A DNA stretch of 64,000 bases, taken from the NCBI GenBank assembly GCA_005881885.1, contig VBDX01000150.1, positions 1 to 64,000 of the forward strand, written 5' to 3'. Positions 43,579 to 51,882 of this stretch are shown piece by piece. Made by a program: the position numbers and the translations under genes. The stretch's first letter is position 1; every line of letters begins with the position of its first letter. The stretch comes from Chloroflexota bacterium. Its GTDB lineage: Bacteria > Chloroflexota > Limnocylindria > P2-11E. The notes under the pieces are model-generated. The model was not told where the DNA came from, did not search any database, and saw only the letters and a program-made list of their open reading frames with translations.

Positions 43579-43644
43579 GGTCTCGCTGTTCACGCTTGTC
43601 GCCACTTACACTTAGCAAGTCGGGCGATCACCGATGCCCTCCGT

Positions 43645-43717
43645 GGCGGGATTAGCCTAGTGGTTAAGGCCCCAGATTGTGGATCTGGTTACGCGGGTCC
43701 GATTCCCGCATCCCGCC
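43645..43717 (+). tRNA. tRNA-His (anticodon GTG)
   Basis: A complete cloverleaf. The acceptor GCGGGAT pairs with ATCCCGC, with the extra G at position -1 opposite discriminator C that marks tRNA-His. The anticodon arm is CCAGA-TTGTGGA-TCTGG, giving anticodon GTG. The T arm GCGGG-TCCGATT-CCCGC is perfect. No CCA is encoded. It is followed by the LAGLIDADG gene. Confidence 0.95.
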
Positions 43718-43736
43718 CTGTAGTCAGTACGTACGA

Positions 43737-44849
43737 GTGCTATTGACACGACGTCCCTGGTCGCGCATAGCTGCAGTCGTAGCCGTGTATTGGTTGGCCG
43801 GGATCCTCGAGGGCGAAGGTTCGTTCCTCGCTGGTCCGCCATCCGCGCCCAGCTGTCCCGCGATTCGTCTACCGATGACCGACCCGGACATCGTTGTCCG
43901 GGTCGCGCGCCTGTTCCAACGAGCAGCCGTTGCGACCAGGCCGCGGCAGAGTCATCACAAAACAGCACACGTCACTACGATCAAAGGCGCAGGCGCGGCG
44001 CTCCTAATGCAGTGGCTAGCGCCTCTGCTGAGCCCCCGTCGAAATAGGCAGATCGAAAGGGCTCTCCGCTGTCGTGATTCGGAGGCCCGAAGGCGGCCGC
44101 GGACCCAGATCGTCTCGCTGAACGAGGAGCTCGTAACCGAAGGCACCGAGGTCAGTTGGAGGGCGGCGGGCCCAGCCGAACGTACTGCGTGGCTGGCCGG
44201 TCTGCTCGAAGGCGAAGGATCCTTCATTGCCGCCAGGTTCGGCAGCCACAGTTATCCCAGGATTTCAGTCACCATGGGCGACCGCGACGTCCTCGAGCGC
44301 GCGATGACCCTCATGCCCGGGAGCCACCTGTACGACGCCAACGACTCGCGCTTTGCCGAGCGCGGCTGGAACGAGGCCTGGATGGTCCGACTGAACGGTC
44401 CGCCTGCGGCCGAGATCATGAACGCAGTCCGGCCATGGATGGGACAGAGAAGGACATCCACGATCGAACGCGTACTCCGCGCCTGGCATCCCATTCGTTT
44501 GATTCCCGCGCCTGCGATCTGCATCGTGGCGGGCTGCGGACGACCGCATCGTGGGCGCGGCCTCTGTCACGCGCACTACATGAGCTGGTCGCGCGACCGC
44601 GTGAAGGGCCGCATCCCCCAGGATCACTCCCCTCCGCTAGGCCGCTGTCAACACATGCCTTCGCGACTGGACGCGTGGTCGCGCGCCGAGGGTTACGCCG
44701 CTGCGCTGAACCCGGCTAGGTCCAGTTGGTCATCCTTTTCCCTCTCCACGCGAACGCGACTTTGCTGGCGGTGTCGGCTTCGTGCGGTCGCGCGTCACCG
44801 TAACTGTCGGGGTGGCGTTCTGGCGATCGTTCGCGCGAACGTCACCTGA
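43737..44849 (+). CDS. LAGLIDADG homing-endonuclease-like protein with zinc-ribbon domain
   Basis: A protein of about 370 residues starting near GTG 43737, 20 bases after tRNA-His. Two LAGLIDADG-type motifs occur: WLAGILEGEGSF at about 19-30 and WLAGLLEGEGSF at about 152-163. Each half ends in an RR-x2-QIE/TIE-type helix (RRNRQIERAL, QRRTSTIERVL), so the protein is an internal duplication that can act as a monomer. A Cys/His module (CIVAGCGRPHRGRGLCHAHY) near 258-277 resembles zinc modules in phage HNH proteins. The acidic residues are Glu rather than Asp-x-Asp. The last 40 residues overlap the convergent gene. Homing activity is inferred; the tRNA is intact. Confidence 0.75.
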   Translation: MLLTRRPWSRIAAVVAVYWLAGILEGEGSFLAGPPSAPSCPAIRLPMTDPDIVVRVARLFQRAAVATRPRQSHHKTAHVTTIKGAGAALLMQWLAPLLSPRRNRQIERALRCRDSEARRRPRTQIVSLNEELVTEGTEVSWRAAGPAERTAWLAGLLEGEGSFIAARFGSHSYPRISVTMGDRDVLERAMTLMPGSHLYDANDSRFAERGWNEAWMVRLNGPPAAEIMNAVRPWMGQRRTSTIERVLRAWHPIRLIPAPAICIVAGCGRPHRGRGLCHAHYMSWSRDRVKGRIPQDHSPPLGRCQHMPSRLDAWSRAEGYAAALNPARSSWSSFSLSTRTRLCWRCRLRAVARHRNCRGGVLAIVRANVT

Positions 44850-45620
44850 CGTCGTCCTGGTGACCGGTGAAGGCGACGGCTGCTTCGGACCGCGCGCGCT
44901 TGGCGACGACGCGGGTCGGTTCGGGGCGGACGCAAGCGTCGCAGCGGCCGCGGGATCTGCCCGCTCGGTGGTCTTCCCGCGGGATGCCTTCGACTGCTGG
45001 CCGGCGGTGACGCGGACCGCCGTCGTCGCGCCGGGATGCACCGGGTCCGGCGCGCTGTGGATGACGGTGCCTTCGCTGGTGGTAACGGTCGCCGTGACAC
45101 CGTCGGGCTCGACTGTCACGTCGACCGCGAAGATCGTTCCGCGCACGGTCGCCGTCGAGCTCGGGGTACGCACCTCGTACCGAGAGCCGCCGGTGATGAG
45201 CTTCGTGACCACGTGCCAGGTGCGGCCGACAGCCTGCCACATGGCGACGACCGTTCCGCCGTCGGGCGAGCTGGAGAGCCTTTCCACGACGAGCTCGGTG
45301 TGCGCTTCGATGCGTACCGTCGAGCCCTCGAAGTACGTGATCTCAGCGAGGGCGCCCGATCCGGTGCGGATGGCGTCACCGGCGACGATGACGTCGCCTT
45401 CATTGGCTGGCGCGACGGTGCCGTCGGCATGACGAACGACGACATCGCCCCTCACCGCGCTCAGAGTGCTGATAGCGGCACGCGCGTCCGCCTCCGGCGC
45501 GAGCGCGGCGCTCGCGCCAAAGACCAGGGCGAACCCCATTGCGAGAGCGAGCGAGGCGGCGAGGCGTGATCGTGAAGACCAGAGCAACTTGGCCTCTCCC
45601 CAGCTCCACACGTCGGCCAC
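44730..45620 (-). CDS. Exported FecR-domain protein
   Basis: A 296-residue protein with a signal peptide or anchor (LAASLALAMGFALVFGASAALA). Residues about 52-205 form a FecR-like domain: VRGDVVVRHADG, GDAIRTGSGALAEITYFEGSTVRIE, GRTWHVVTKLITGGSRYEVRTPSSTATVRGTIFAV. The end (205-296) is disordered, Ser/Thr/Pro/Arg-rich. It closely resembles the FecR part of the collagen-like fusion at the left edge, so the two are paralogues. A role at the cell surface or in sensing is unknown. The first 120 bases of its 3' end overlap the LAGLIDADG gene. Confidence 0.8.
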   Translation of the reverse strand: MADVWSWGEAKLLWSSRSRLAASLALAMGFALVFGASAALAPEADARAAISTLSAVRGDVVVRHADGTVAPANEGDVIVAGDAIRTGSGALAEITYFEGSTVRIEAHTELVVERLSSSPDGGTVVAMWQAVGRTWHVVTKLITGGSRYEVRTPSSTATVRGTIFAVDVTVEPDGVTATVTTSEGTVIHSAPDPVHPGATTAVRVTAGQQSKASRGKTTERADPAAAATLASAPNRPASSPSARGPKQPSPSPVTRTTSGDVRANDRQNATPTVTVTRDRTKPTPPAKSRSRGEGKG

Positions 45621-45762
45621 ACCACCGGCCGAGCGTGCGATGCGACTGGGCTAACGCCGCTAGGCCCTAGTACGTTCGGTCAGTCAGGTTTCAAGCAGCG
45701 CGCGGGCGCGATGACCACGCGACATCGTGTCGCGCGCCGATTCATTTGCGCGGTTTGCTGAT

Positions 45763-46233
45763 CTAGTCGCGTGGCGGCGAATATTCCGAGAGCGCGACCA
45801 GGAACGGTCGTGTGCGCCCAGGTTGAACTGTCAGCGGCTCTCGCAATGTCGCTTTCGCGAACACCGGAACACGAAGTCCATGCAGCCGCTGGGTGGTTCG
45901 GGTCCACTCCGTACCACAGACCGGACAAACAAACAGGCCTTCCCTTAGGCGTTCGCCATGCGCAAGGAGGATCTTCGCGCAGCAGCGCTCCACGTTCGGC
46001 TCGTGTCCGTCGGCCGCGGCCAGATACGGGAACTCGTCCTGCGGTCCTTTGCGTGTGCGACGCACGAACGATCGGCCGTCAGCGCGACGATACGAATCGT
46101 TGGCCGTTTTCGTCCACTCGGTCGTGCACTCGGGACAGCGGAACGCGCGATCCACTTTGTAGAAGCCGCCCCACTCAATGATCCAGTCCTCGCAGCAGTC
46201 CGCGAGGATCGTTCGCTCTTCCGTCGCGTTCAT
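45763..46233 (-). CDS. Tandem zinc-ribbon protein of unknown function
   Basis: A 156-residue protein with two similar modules. The first contains CCEDW and FRCPECTTEWTKT; the second contains RCCAKIL and FVCPVCGTEWTRT. The paired CPxC motifs and CC pairs suggest two zinc sites, probably rubredoxin-like or ribbon folds. It overlaps the ornithine carbamoyltransferase gene by four bases (ATGA), so it is co-expressed with it. No family is recognised. Confidence 0.65.
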   Translation of the reverse strand: MNATEERTILADCCEDWIIEWGGFYKVDRAFRCPECTTEWTKTANDSYRRADGRSFVRRTRKGPQDEFPYLAAADGHEPNVERCCAKILLAHGERLREGLFVCPVCGTEWTRTTQRLHGLRVPVFAKATLREPLTVQPGRTRPFLVALSEYSPPRD

Positions 46234-47171
46234 CGCTTTCCTCCGAGCAGCCAGCAGAGCAGTGCTTTCTCCGTGTGCATGCGGTTCTCGGCCTGATCGA
46301 ACACCGCGCTGTGCGGTCCATCGATGACCTCGTCGGTGATCTCTTCGCCGCGATGCGCGGGCAGGTCATGAAGGACGATGGCATCGCGCTTCGCCTGGGC
46401 GAGCAGCGCCGCGTTCAACTGGAAGCCCTGGAAGGCACGACGTCTTCGTTCGTACTCCTGCTCCTGACCCATGCTCGTCCAGACATCGGTGTAGACGACG
46501 TCGGCGTCGGCGACCGCGGCGGCCGGGGCGTTCCCGATCGTGATGCGCGCGCCGGTCCGCTTCGCGGCGGCCTCCGCGAGGTCACGGTAGCGCGGTAGCG
46601 GCTCGTAGCCCGCCGGCGTCGCGATCCGGAGCGTGGCGCCGGTCTTCGCCACAGCGAGCATGAGCGAGTGCGCGACGTTGTTGCCGTCCCCCACGTATGC
46701 GATCGCGACGCCGTGCAGGTCCGGACCCGCACGTTCGCGGATGGTGAAGATGTCCGCGAGGCCCTGGCAGGGGTGCGAAAGGTCAGAGAGCCCATTGATC
46801 ACCGGCACGTCGCTGTAGCGCGCGAACTCCTCGATCGTCTCGTGCGCGTTGACCCGGAGGACGACCGCGTCGGCCATGCGGCTCACCACGCGAGCGACAT
46901 CCGAGACGCTCTCGCGCCGACCGAGGCCCACCTCCGCGGGAGAGAGATACACGCAGTGGCCGCCGAGCTGCGCCGTCCCGACGTCGAACGAGAGACGCGT
47001 CCGGAGGCTCGGCTTCTCGAAGACGAGAGCCACGGTCCGCCCGCGCAAGTCGGAGCGTGCGGCACGGTCCGCCTTCAACCGGGCGGAGAGGTCGAGCAGT
47101 GTCGCGAGCTCGTTTTCTTCGAGGTCGGCGAGCGAGACGAAGTGGCGAACGCGCGCCGCGACGGCGGTCAT
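46230..47171 (-). CDS. Ornithine carbamoyltransferase-like enzyme with altered HCLP motif
   Basis: A 313-residue carbamoyltransferase. Carbamoyl-phosphate motif EKPSLRTR, LRVNAHE, NGLSDLSHPCQGLADI and VGDGNNVAHS are all present. The C-terminal motif, normally HCLPAHRG, reads HDLPAHRGEEI. That Cys normally contacts ornithine, so the enzyme may use another acceptor or a different binding mode. The upstream gene is YvcK and the downstream gene a zinc-ribbon protein; no other arginine genes are close. Confidence 0.88.
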   Translation of the reverse strand: MTAVAARVRHFVSLADLEENELATLLDLSARLKADRAARSDLRGRTVALVFEKPSLRTRLSFDVGTAQLGGHCVYLSPAEVGLGRRESVSDVARVVSRMADAVVLRVNAHETIEEFARYSDVPVINGLSDLSHPCQGLADIFTIRERAGPDLHGVAIAYVGDGNNVAHSLMLAVAKTGATLRIATPAGYEPLPRYRDLAEAAAKRTGARITIGNAPAAAVADADVVYTDVWTSMGQEQEYERRRRAFQGFQLNAALLAQAKRDAIVLHDLPAHRGEEITDEVIDGPHSAVFDQAENRMHTEKALLCWLLGGKR

Positions 47172-48190
47172 GAGAGAGCGCGGAGGCGCGGGCGACGTTC
47201 CTCGACGAGCCGTACGAGCGCGTCGGCGACCCGCGCGGCGTCATGACGGATGGTGTCTTGCTTGAGCCAGAGATCCCGCGGACCACTCCACTTATCGATG
47301 ACCGGCGCCGTGACCGGCCGCACGCCGAGGTCCACGATCTTCGCGAGCTCCTCCGCGCTCGGCTCGAGGTAGACCAGGCCGCGCTCGGCGTAGTGCGCGC
47401 GGAGGTGATCGGGGGGCGGATCGTCGTTGATCAAGACCACGTCCAGACCTGATCCACCGAGGTAATCGCGTACGACGCGCACGTGATCCGCGATGCCGAA
47501 GCCGTCGGTCTGCCCAGGCTGCCGCGTGGTGTTGGCAACATAGACGACGAGGCCCTTCGCATCGGCGATCGCGCGCGCGATGTCCGGAACGAGGAGACAC
47601 GAGCAGACGGTGGTGAAGAGGCTCCCCGGTCCGAGCGTGATCAGATCGGCGGCGGCGATGGCTTCGATGCTTCCATCCGTTGCCCGCACGTCGTCGTCCT
47701 TGAGGTAGATCCGCTCGATCGGCGCCTTGCCGGCGGCGCGGACATTCACCTCTTCCTCCACGACGGTGCCGTCGGCGAGCGTGGCGCAGAGATGCGTGTT
47801 GTATAGGGTCACCGGAAGCACGCGTCCCCGGATGCGGAGAAGGCGCGACGCCTCCTCGACCGCGCGGAGGAACGATCCCTCCTGCTGCGTGAGCGCAGCG
47901 AGGAAGAGGTTGCCAAACGCCATCCCGGAGAGCTCTTCGCTCTTCTCAGTCTCGAAGCGGTGGGAGAAGAGCTTCACCAGCGCCGGGTCACCCTCGGCGA
48001 GGACCGTGAGCGCGCTCCGGATGTCACCCGGGGCGGGCACGTCGAGCGCGATGCGGACCTTTCCGGTCGACCGACCCGAGTCGGTGACGGCGATGAGCCC
48101 GGTGATGTCCTCGGTATGCCGGCGGAGTCCGGCCATGACCGTCGGAGCGCCGAGCCCGCCGCCGACACACACGACCCGCAGCGCTGTCAC
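47168..48190 (-). CDS. YvcK/CofD-family gluconeogenesis factor-like protein
   Basis: A 340-residue protein. The N-terminal VVCVGGGLGAPTVMAGLR and AVTDSGRSTGKVR, and DLITLGPGSLFTTV near the middle, match the YvcK (UPF0052) family. It binds UDP-sugars and affects cell wall and carbon balance in Gram-positive bacteria. The stop overlaps the carbamoyltransferase start (ATGA). Confidence 0.9.
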   Translation of the reverse strand: MTALRVVCVGGGLGAPTVMAGLRRHTEDITGLIAVTDSGRSTGKVRIALDVPAPGDIRSALTVLAEGDPALVKLFSHRFETEKSEELSGMAFGNLFLAALTQQEGSFLRAVEEASRLLRIRGRVLPVTLYNTHLCATLADGTVVEEEVNVRAAGKAPIERIYLKDDDVRATDGSIEAIAAADLITLGPGSLFTTVCSCLLVPDIARAIADAKGLVVYVANTTRQPGQTDGFGIADHVRVVRDYLGGSGLDVVLINDDPPPDHLRAHYAERGLVYLEPSAEELAKIVDLGVRPVTAPVIDKWSGPRDLWLKQDTIRHDAARVADALVRLVEERRPRLRALS

Positions 48191-48232
48191 GCGCCGAATG
48201 GTCGCAGATATGCGCTAGGGGCTTGGCCTTAT

Positions 48233-48487
48233 TCAGCCCATGGCGGGCTTTCGGATGTTGTCGTCCTTGCCGACCTCGATGCCGTAACGCTCCGCTGCCG
48301 CGAGGATCTTCTTCCGCGCCGCCTCCTTGGCGCTCGCCGATTCGAACTCGGTCTGGTTGAACCGTGCCATCGCGTTGCGCACGTGGGACTCGTCGGGGAT
48401 CGGCAGGTGACCTTCGCCGTTCTTATCGACGTACGCGAACTCTCGCTTGTCGAGCTTCTCCCGGTCTGAGGTGTCCAGCTCAGGCAT
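48233..48487 (-). CDS. DUF6582-like small protein
   Basis: An 84-residue soluble protein with KREFAYVDKNGEGHLPIPDESHVRNAMARFNQ and a Lys/Ala-rich helix AKEAARKKILAAAERYGIEV. Similar small proteins (DUF6582) occur alone or in phage capsid or protease genes. The ribosome site AAAAGGAG is strong. Function unknown. Confidence 0.75.
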   Translation of the reverse strand: MPELDTSDREKLDKREFAYVDKNGEGHLPIPDESHVRNAMARFNQTEFESASAKEAARKKILAAAERYGIEVGKDDNIRKPAMG

Positions 48488-48612
48488 GACTAACTCCTTT
48501 TCATTGATCCGACGAGCGGTCGCTGCACAGAGCGTTCCGGCACCGGACAGACGCGAGAGGGCAGTCGCGGCCCGAGCACAATGACAGAGGCCGCTCGACC
48601 GGAGGGAGGTCT

Positions 48613-49065
48613 ATGAAGCAACGACCGACGAGGTACGTCCCGTTCTGGGCGCTGCAGTTCGCCATCGGCGCTCTCGTCGTGCTGGTCGCGATCGCGATCG
48701 TCGCCGCGCTGATCGGCCCGGTCGTGCGAGGCCCGACCGCGTTCTTCGACGAGCTCGGCAAAACCATCAACCGCGTCGCGCCGCAGCCACAGGCTGACCT
48801 TCGGAGTGACGATCAGGTAAAGCCTGTGATCCGGGCCATGCCCGAAGGCAAACTACGGGTCGGAACGATCGTCGAAGAGCAAGACCGGGTCGTCTTCACG
48901 ATCACGGCGGATCGCTCCGCGGTCCGGGCCGCGGTGAGACCGGGCGACGAGCTGCGGATCGCGCGTGACGGAAACGTCGAGATCGTCCCAACGGGTATCC
49001 CCGGCGTCATCGATTCGTTGCAAAGGGCCATCGAGGACTTGAAGCGGAAGTTCTTCGGACCGTAG
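48613..49065 (+). CDS. Single-helix membrane protein of unknown function
   Basis: A 150-residue protein behind a very strong GGAGGGAGG site. One helix (ALQFAIGALVVLVAIAIVAALIGPVV) lies at about 13-38, followed by an external part with beta strands (RVVFTITADRSAVRAAVRPGDELRIARDG) and a C-terminal amphipathic helix. A strong terminator follows. I do not recognise the family. Confidence 0.65.
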   Translation: MKQRPTRYVPFWALQFAIGALVVLVAIAIVAALIGPVVRGPTAFFDELGKTINRVAPQPQADLRSDDQVKPVIRAMPEGKLRVGTIVEEQDRVVFTITADRSAVRAAVRPGDELRIARDGNVEIVPTGIPGVIDSLQRAIEDLKRKFFGP

Positions 49066-49071
49066 AAAGAC

Positions 49072-49100
49072 GAAAGGGCCGCCCTTCGGCGGCCCCTTTC
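49072..49100. terminator. Bidirectional terminator
   Basis: GAAAGGGCCGCC, a short loop, then GGCGGCCCCTTTC: a near-perfect 12-bp stem with one bulged C. It lies between convergent genes ending at 49065 and 49118. The A-run and CTTTC flank resemble a rho-independent terminator on both strands. Confidence 0.75.
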
Positions 49101-49117
49101 GACCAAATTGATGCGGG

Positions 49118-49309
49118 CTAGCTCGCCTTGCGTGTCTCGACAAGCGCCCGCGTTCCGACGACCGTTCTGGCGACCAGCTCCGTCCGCCAAGCCTTACGAC
49201 GCTCGAGGGCCTCGGTGAAGCCGCGATCGTACGCACCGATCGCGAGGAATCCGACGATGATCATCCCAAGTGCGATACCTGCCATGAGTCCGATCGCGAA
49301 GAGCACCAC
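49118..49309 (-). CDS. Small single-helix membrane protein
   Basis: A 63-residue protein from GTG 49309, with AAAGAGG six bases upstream. A helix (VVLFAIGLMAGIALGMIIVGFLAIGAY) lies at the N-terminus, followed by an Arg/Glu-rich cytoplasmic helix ending TRKAS. A longer start at 49375 adds a basic stretch. Function unknown. Confidence 0.6.
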   Translation of the reverse strand: MVLFAIGLMAGIALGMIIVGFLAIGAYDRGFTEALERRKAWRTELVARTVVGTRALVETRKAS

Positions 49310-49748
49310 CGTTTTCCTCTTTCTTTCGCCGCAGGGCGAGGTCGTCTTCCGACGCTTGAGCAAACCTCGTGCCACGGCTCGTCCGCTCCCGCGCGTGGCA
49401 CCATCACGCGCGTGAGCTGCGCCGCCGTCCTCAAGGCGGTGGGGGTTGGAAAGCGCTTGGGCAAGGCCGAGGCCTTGCCCGTGTCTCCCTCCCCCACCTG
49501 GAGGCGAGAACTACGGAATGCTCGACACGAAGCTATCAGGAAAAGACTCGTACATGGAATGGCCGGCGGGTTTAGCGCCGGCGCACTAAGCGCGCGGCGG
49601 CAATCGTTACCGCTTGTTGATCTTCTGGACCGGCGCAACGGTGGCCGTCGCGGGCCGAATGCCGACGGATGTCACGCTTGGCTTCATGCTTCCCGGCGGA
49701 CCATGGTCTCTCGCGCCGCCAACACCGTGACGGCGCCCGGCTCCTGAC
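49310..49748. other. Gene-poor interval
   Basis: No convincing gene. Open frames on both strands are Arg/Ala/Pro-rich and lack ribosome sites or recognised motifs. The stretch likely holds the promoters of the HIT gene and of the small membrane protein. A frame at 49412-49747 (plus) begins with GTG but its product resembles no family. Confidence 0.4.
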
Positions 49749-50174
49749 GTGGCCTGCTTCATCTGTCGCATCGTGGCGCGTGAAGCTCCCGCGAGCATCG
49801 TGCTCGAGGATCAGAGCACGGTGGCTTTCGTTGACATCAGGCAACCCAACGAGGGCCACATCCTCGTCGTGCCTCGCGCGCACATCGAGACGATCGACCT
49901 CCTAGAAGGGACGACCGCCGCGGACCTAGCCTGGGCTACCGTCAGAGTGGCCCGCGCGGTCCGCCGTGCGTTCCGACCGCCGGGAATGAGCGTCTGGCAG
50001 GCCAACGGAGAAGCCGCCGGCCAGGACGCACCGCACATCCATTTCCACGTCCTCCCGCGGCACCACGGGGATGGATTGCTCCGTGAGTACCCGGATGCGA
50101 ACCCGCGTACGTTCGGGCCCGCCGACCCAGGGCTCGAGCGGATCGCCGACCGCGTGCGCCGCGGGTTGACCTAG
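49749..50174 (+). CDS. HIT-family hydrolase
   Basis: A 141-residue protein with the histidine triad HIHFHVLPRH near residues 96-105 (His-x-His-x-His) and FVDIRQPNEGHILVVPRAH in the N-terminal half. A zinc-type CxxC (CFICR) is at the start. It should cleave nucleoside phosphoramidates or dinucleotides. GTG start. Confidence 0.92.
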   Translation: MACFICRIVAREAPASIVLEDQSTVAFVDIRQPNEGHILVVPRAHIETIDLLEGTTAADLAWATVRVARAVRRAFRPPGMSVWQANGEAAGQDAPHIHFHVLPRHHGDGLLREYPDANPRTFGPADPGLERIADRVRRGLT

Positions 50175-50254
50175 CCGGTCAACGCGCCTTCAGCGTCTGC
50201 CCGTCCCGGCGAAATAGCAGAAGGGGCAGGATATGCCCCGCAAAGGAGGCTGCC

Positions 50255-50872
50255 GTGCGTCTATCGCTCATGCCCAAGAAGAGCCAGTTCTTCGTCCTCT
50301 TCGAGCAGCACGCTCAGAACGCCGTCGAGGCAGCCGAGGCACTCGCGAAGCTCTTCGGGGACTTCACCGAAGTCGAGAACAAGGTCCGCGACATCCACGC
50401 CATCGAGCACTACGGTGACAAGCTGAATCACGAGATCGTGCGGCACCTCAACGAGACCTTCGTGACGCCGCTCGACCGCGAAGACATCGTCGGTCTGGGG
50501 AGCAAGATCGATGACATCACGGACGTGTGCTACGACGTTGCGGAGCTGGTTCAGCTCTTCAAGGTCACGAGCATCCGGCCCGCTGTGGTCCGGCAGACGC
50601 AGGTCCTCGTGACGGCCGCCCGCGAAGTGCTCCTGATGCTCAAGACGCTCGAGGGCCTGAAGAACCTCGAGCCGCACTGGATCAAGATCCACACACTCGA
50701 AAACGAGGGCGACCAGATCTGGCGCGAGGCGGTAGCCGAGCTTTTCGCGGGGACAGACGACGCGATCGAGATCATCAAGTGGAAGGACATCTACTCGCTG
50801 GTGGAGGTCGCGATCGACCGCTGCGAGGACGTCGCGAACATCGTCGAGACCATCAAGGTGAAGCACAGCTAG
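50255..50872 (+). CDS. DUF47/PhoU-like phosphate transport accessory protein
   Basis: A 205-residue all-helical protein of the DUF47 (TIGR00153) family: FFVLFEQHAQNAVEAAEAL, HAIEHYGDKLNHEIVRHLNETFVTPLDREDI. The conserved TFVTPLDREDI and DRCEDVANIVETI match. The AAAGGAGG site supports the GTG start. It is followed two bases later by a PiT transporter. The DUF47 protein probably helps or regulates that carrier. Confidence 0.93.
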   Translation: MRLSLMPKKSQFFVLFEQHAQNAVEAAEALAKLFGDFTEVENKVRDIHAIEHYGDKLNHEIVRHLNETFVTPLDREDIVGLGSKIDDITDVCYDVAELVQLFKVTSIRPAVVRQTQVLVTAAREVLLMLKTLEGLKNLEPHWIKIHTLENEGDQIWREAVAELFAGTDDAIEIIKWKDIYSLVEVAIDRCEDVANIVETIKVKHS

Positions 50873-50873
50873 C

Positions 50874-51878
50874 TTGGACTCCGCGACCGCGCTCCTGGCC
50901 GTCGTCGTCCTACTGGGTATCGCCTTCGAGTTCGTGAACGGTTTTCACGACGCCGCGAACGCGATCGCCACGGTGGTCGCGACCCGCGTGCTGACGCCGC
51001 TTCAAGCGATCCTCATGGCCGGCGCGCTGAACTTCGTCGGCGCGCTCACCGGTGAGGCGGTGGCAAAGACCGTGGGCAGCGGGATCGTCGACAAGGCGGT
51101 CGTGTCGCAAGACGTAGTGGTCGCAGCGCTCGTGGCGGCGATCATTTGGGACCTCATCACGTTCGTGGCCGCGCTTCCGACGTCGTCGAGCCACGCGCTC
51201 ATCTTCGGAGTCATCGGTGCCGCCTTGTCGGCGCACAGCACTGACGTGATCATCCTCGACGGGCTACAGAAGACGTCGCTCGGAATCGTGTACTCACCGA
51301 CCATCGCGTTGATCGGCGGCTACATCGTCATGCTCGCGATCTACTGGCTACTTCGGAACGTCAGCTATCGGTTCGTGAACAGTTTCTTCGGCCGCGCCCA
51401 GATCCTCTCGAGCGCGTACATGGCGTTCAGCCACGGCGGCAACGACGGGCAGAAGACGATGGGCGTCATCGCCCTCGCGATCTACGCGTTCCACGGGAAC
51501 ACCGGGGCCTTTGTCATCGACACGTGGGTGAAGGTCGTCTGCGCACTCGCGATCGGCCTTGGGACCGCGACGGGCGGCTGGCGGATCATCCGAACGATGG
51601 GAATGCGCATCACGGCGCTCAAGCCCGTCAACGGCTTCGCCGCCGAGACGAGCGCCGCGACAGTCATCGAAATCGCGACTCGCTTCGGGATCCCGATCTC
51701 GACCACGCACGCGATCTCCGGGGCGATCCTCGGCGTGGGCGCCACGCGCCGCCTGTCGGCGGTCCGCTGGGGGATCGCCGGGCGCATCGTGACCGCTTGG
51801 GTCCTCACGATCCCGGGCTGCTTCGCGCTCGGCTACGGGACCGCCACCCTTTTGCGCGCTGTCGGAGTGCATCCTTAG
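50874..51878 (+). CDS. PiT-family inorganic phosphate transporter
   Basis: A 334-residue carrier with about 10 helices. PiT signatures GFHDAANAIATVVATRVLTP near the start and FSHGGNDGQKTMG in the middle are present, with two Ser-rich repeats (SSSHALIFG, ISTTHAISGAILG). It should import phosphate with protons or sodium. TTG start follows the DUF47 gene directly. Translational coupling is likely. Confidence 0.93.
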   Translation: MDSATALLAVVVLLGIAFEFVNGFHDAANAIATVVATRVLTPLQAILMAGALNFVGALTGEAVAKTVGSGIVDKAVVSQDVVVAALVAAIIWDLITFVAALPTSSSHALIFGVIGAALSAHSTDVIILDGLQKTSLGIVYSPTIALIGGYIVMLAIYWLLRNVSYRFVNSFFGRAQILSSAYMAFSHGGNDGQKTMGVIALAIYAFHGNTGAFVIDTWVKVVCALAIGLGTATGGWRIIRTMGMRITALKPVNGFAAETSAATVIEIATRFGIPISTTHAISGAILGVGATRRLSAVRWGIAGRIVTAWVLTIPGCFALGYGTATLLRAVGVHP

Positions 51879-51882
51879 CGCC

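Noticed and set aside
43677-43736. ATG inside tRNA-His as the start of the LAGLIDADG gene.
   Set aside because: It would place coding sequence inside a functional tRNA; a GTG lies just after the tRNA and before the first motif.
49412-49747. A 111-codon plus-strand frame.
   Set aside because: Composition is Arg/Ala/Ser-rich, there is no ribosome site, and nothing resembles a known family.
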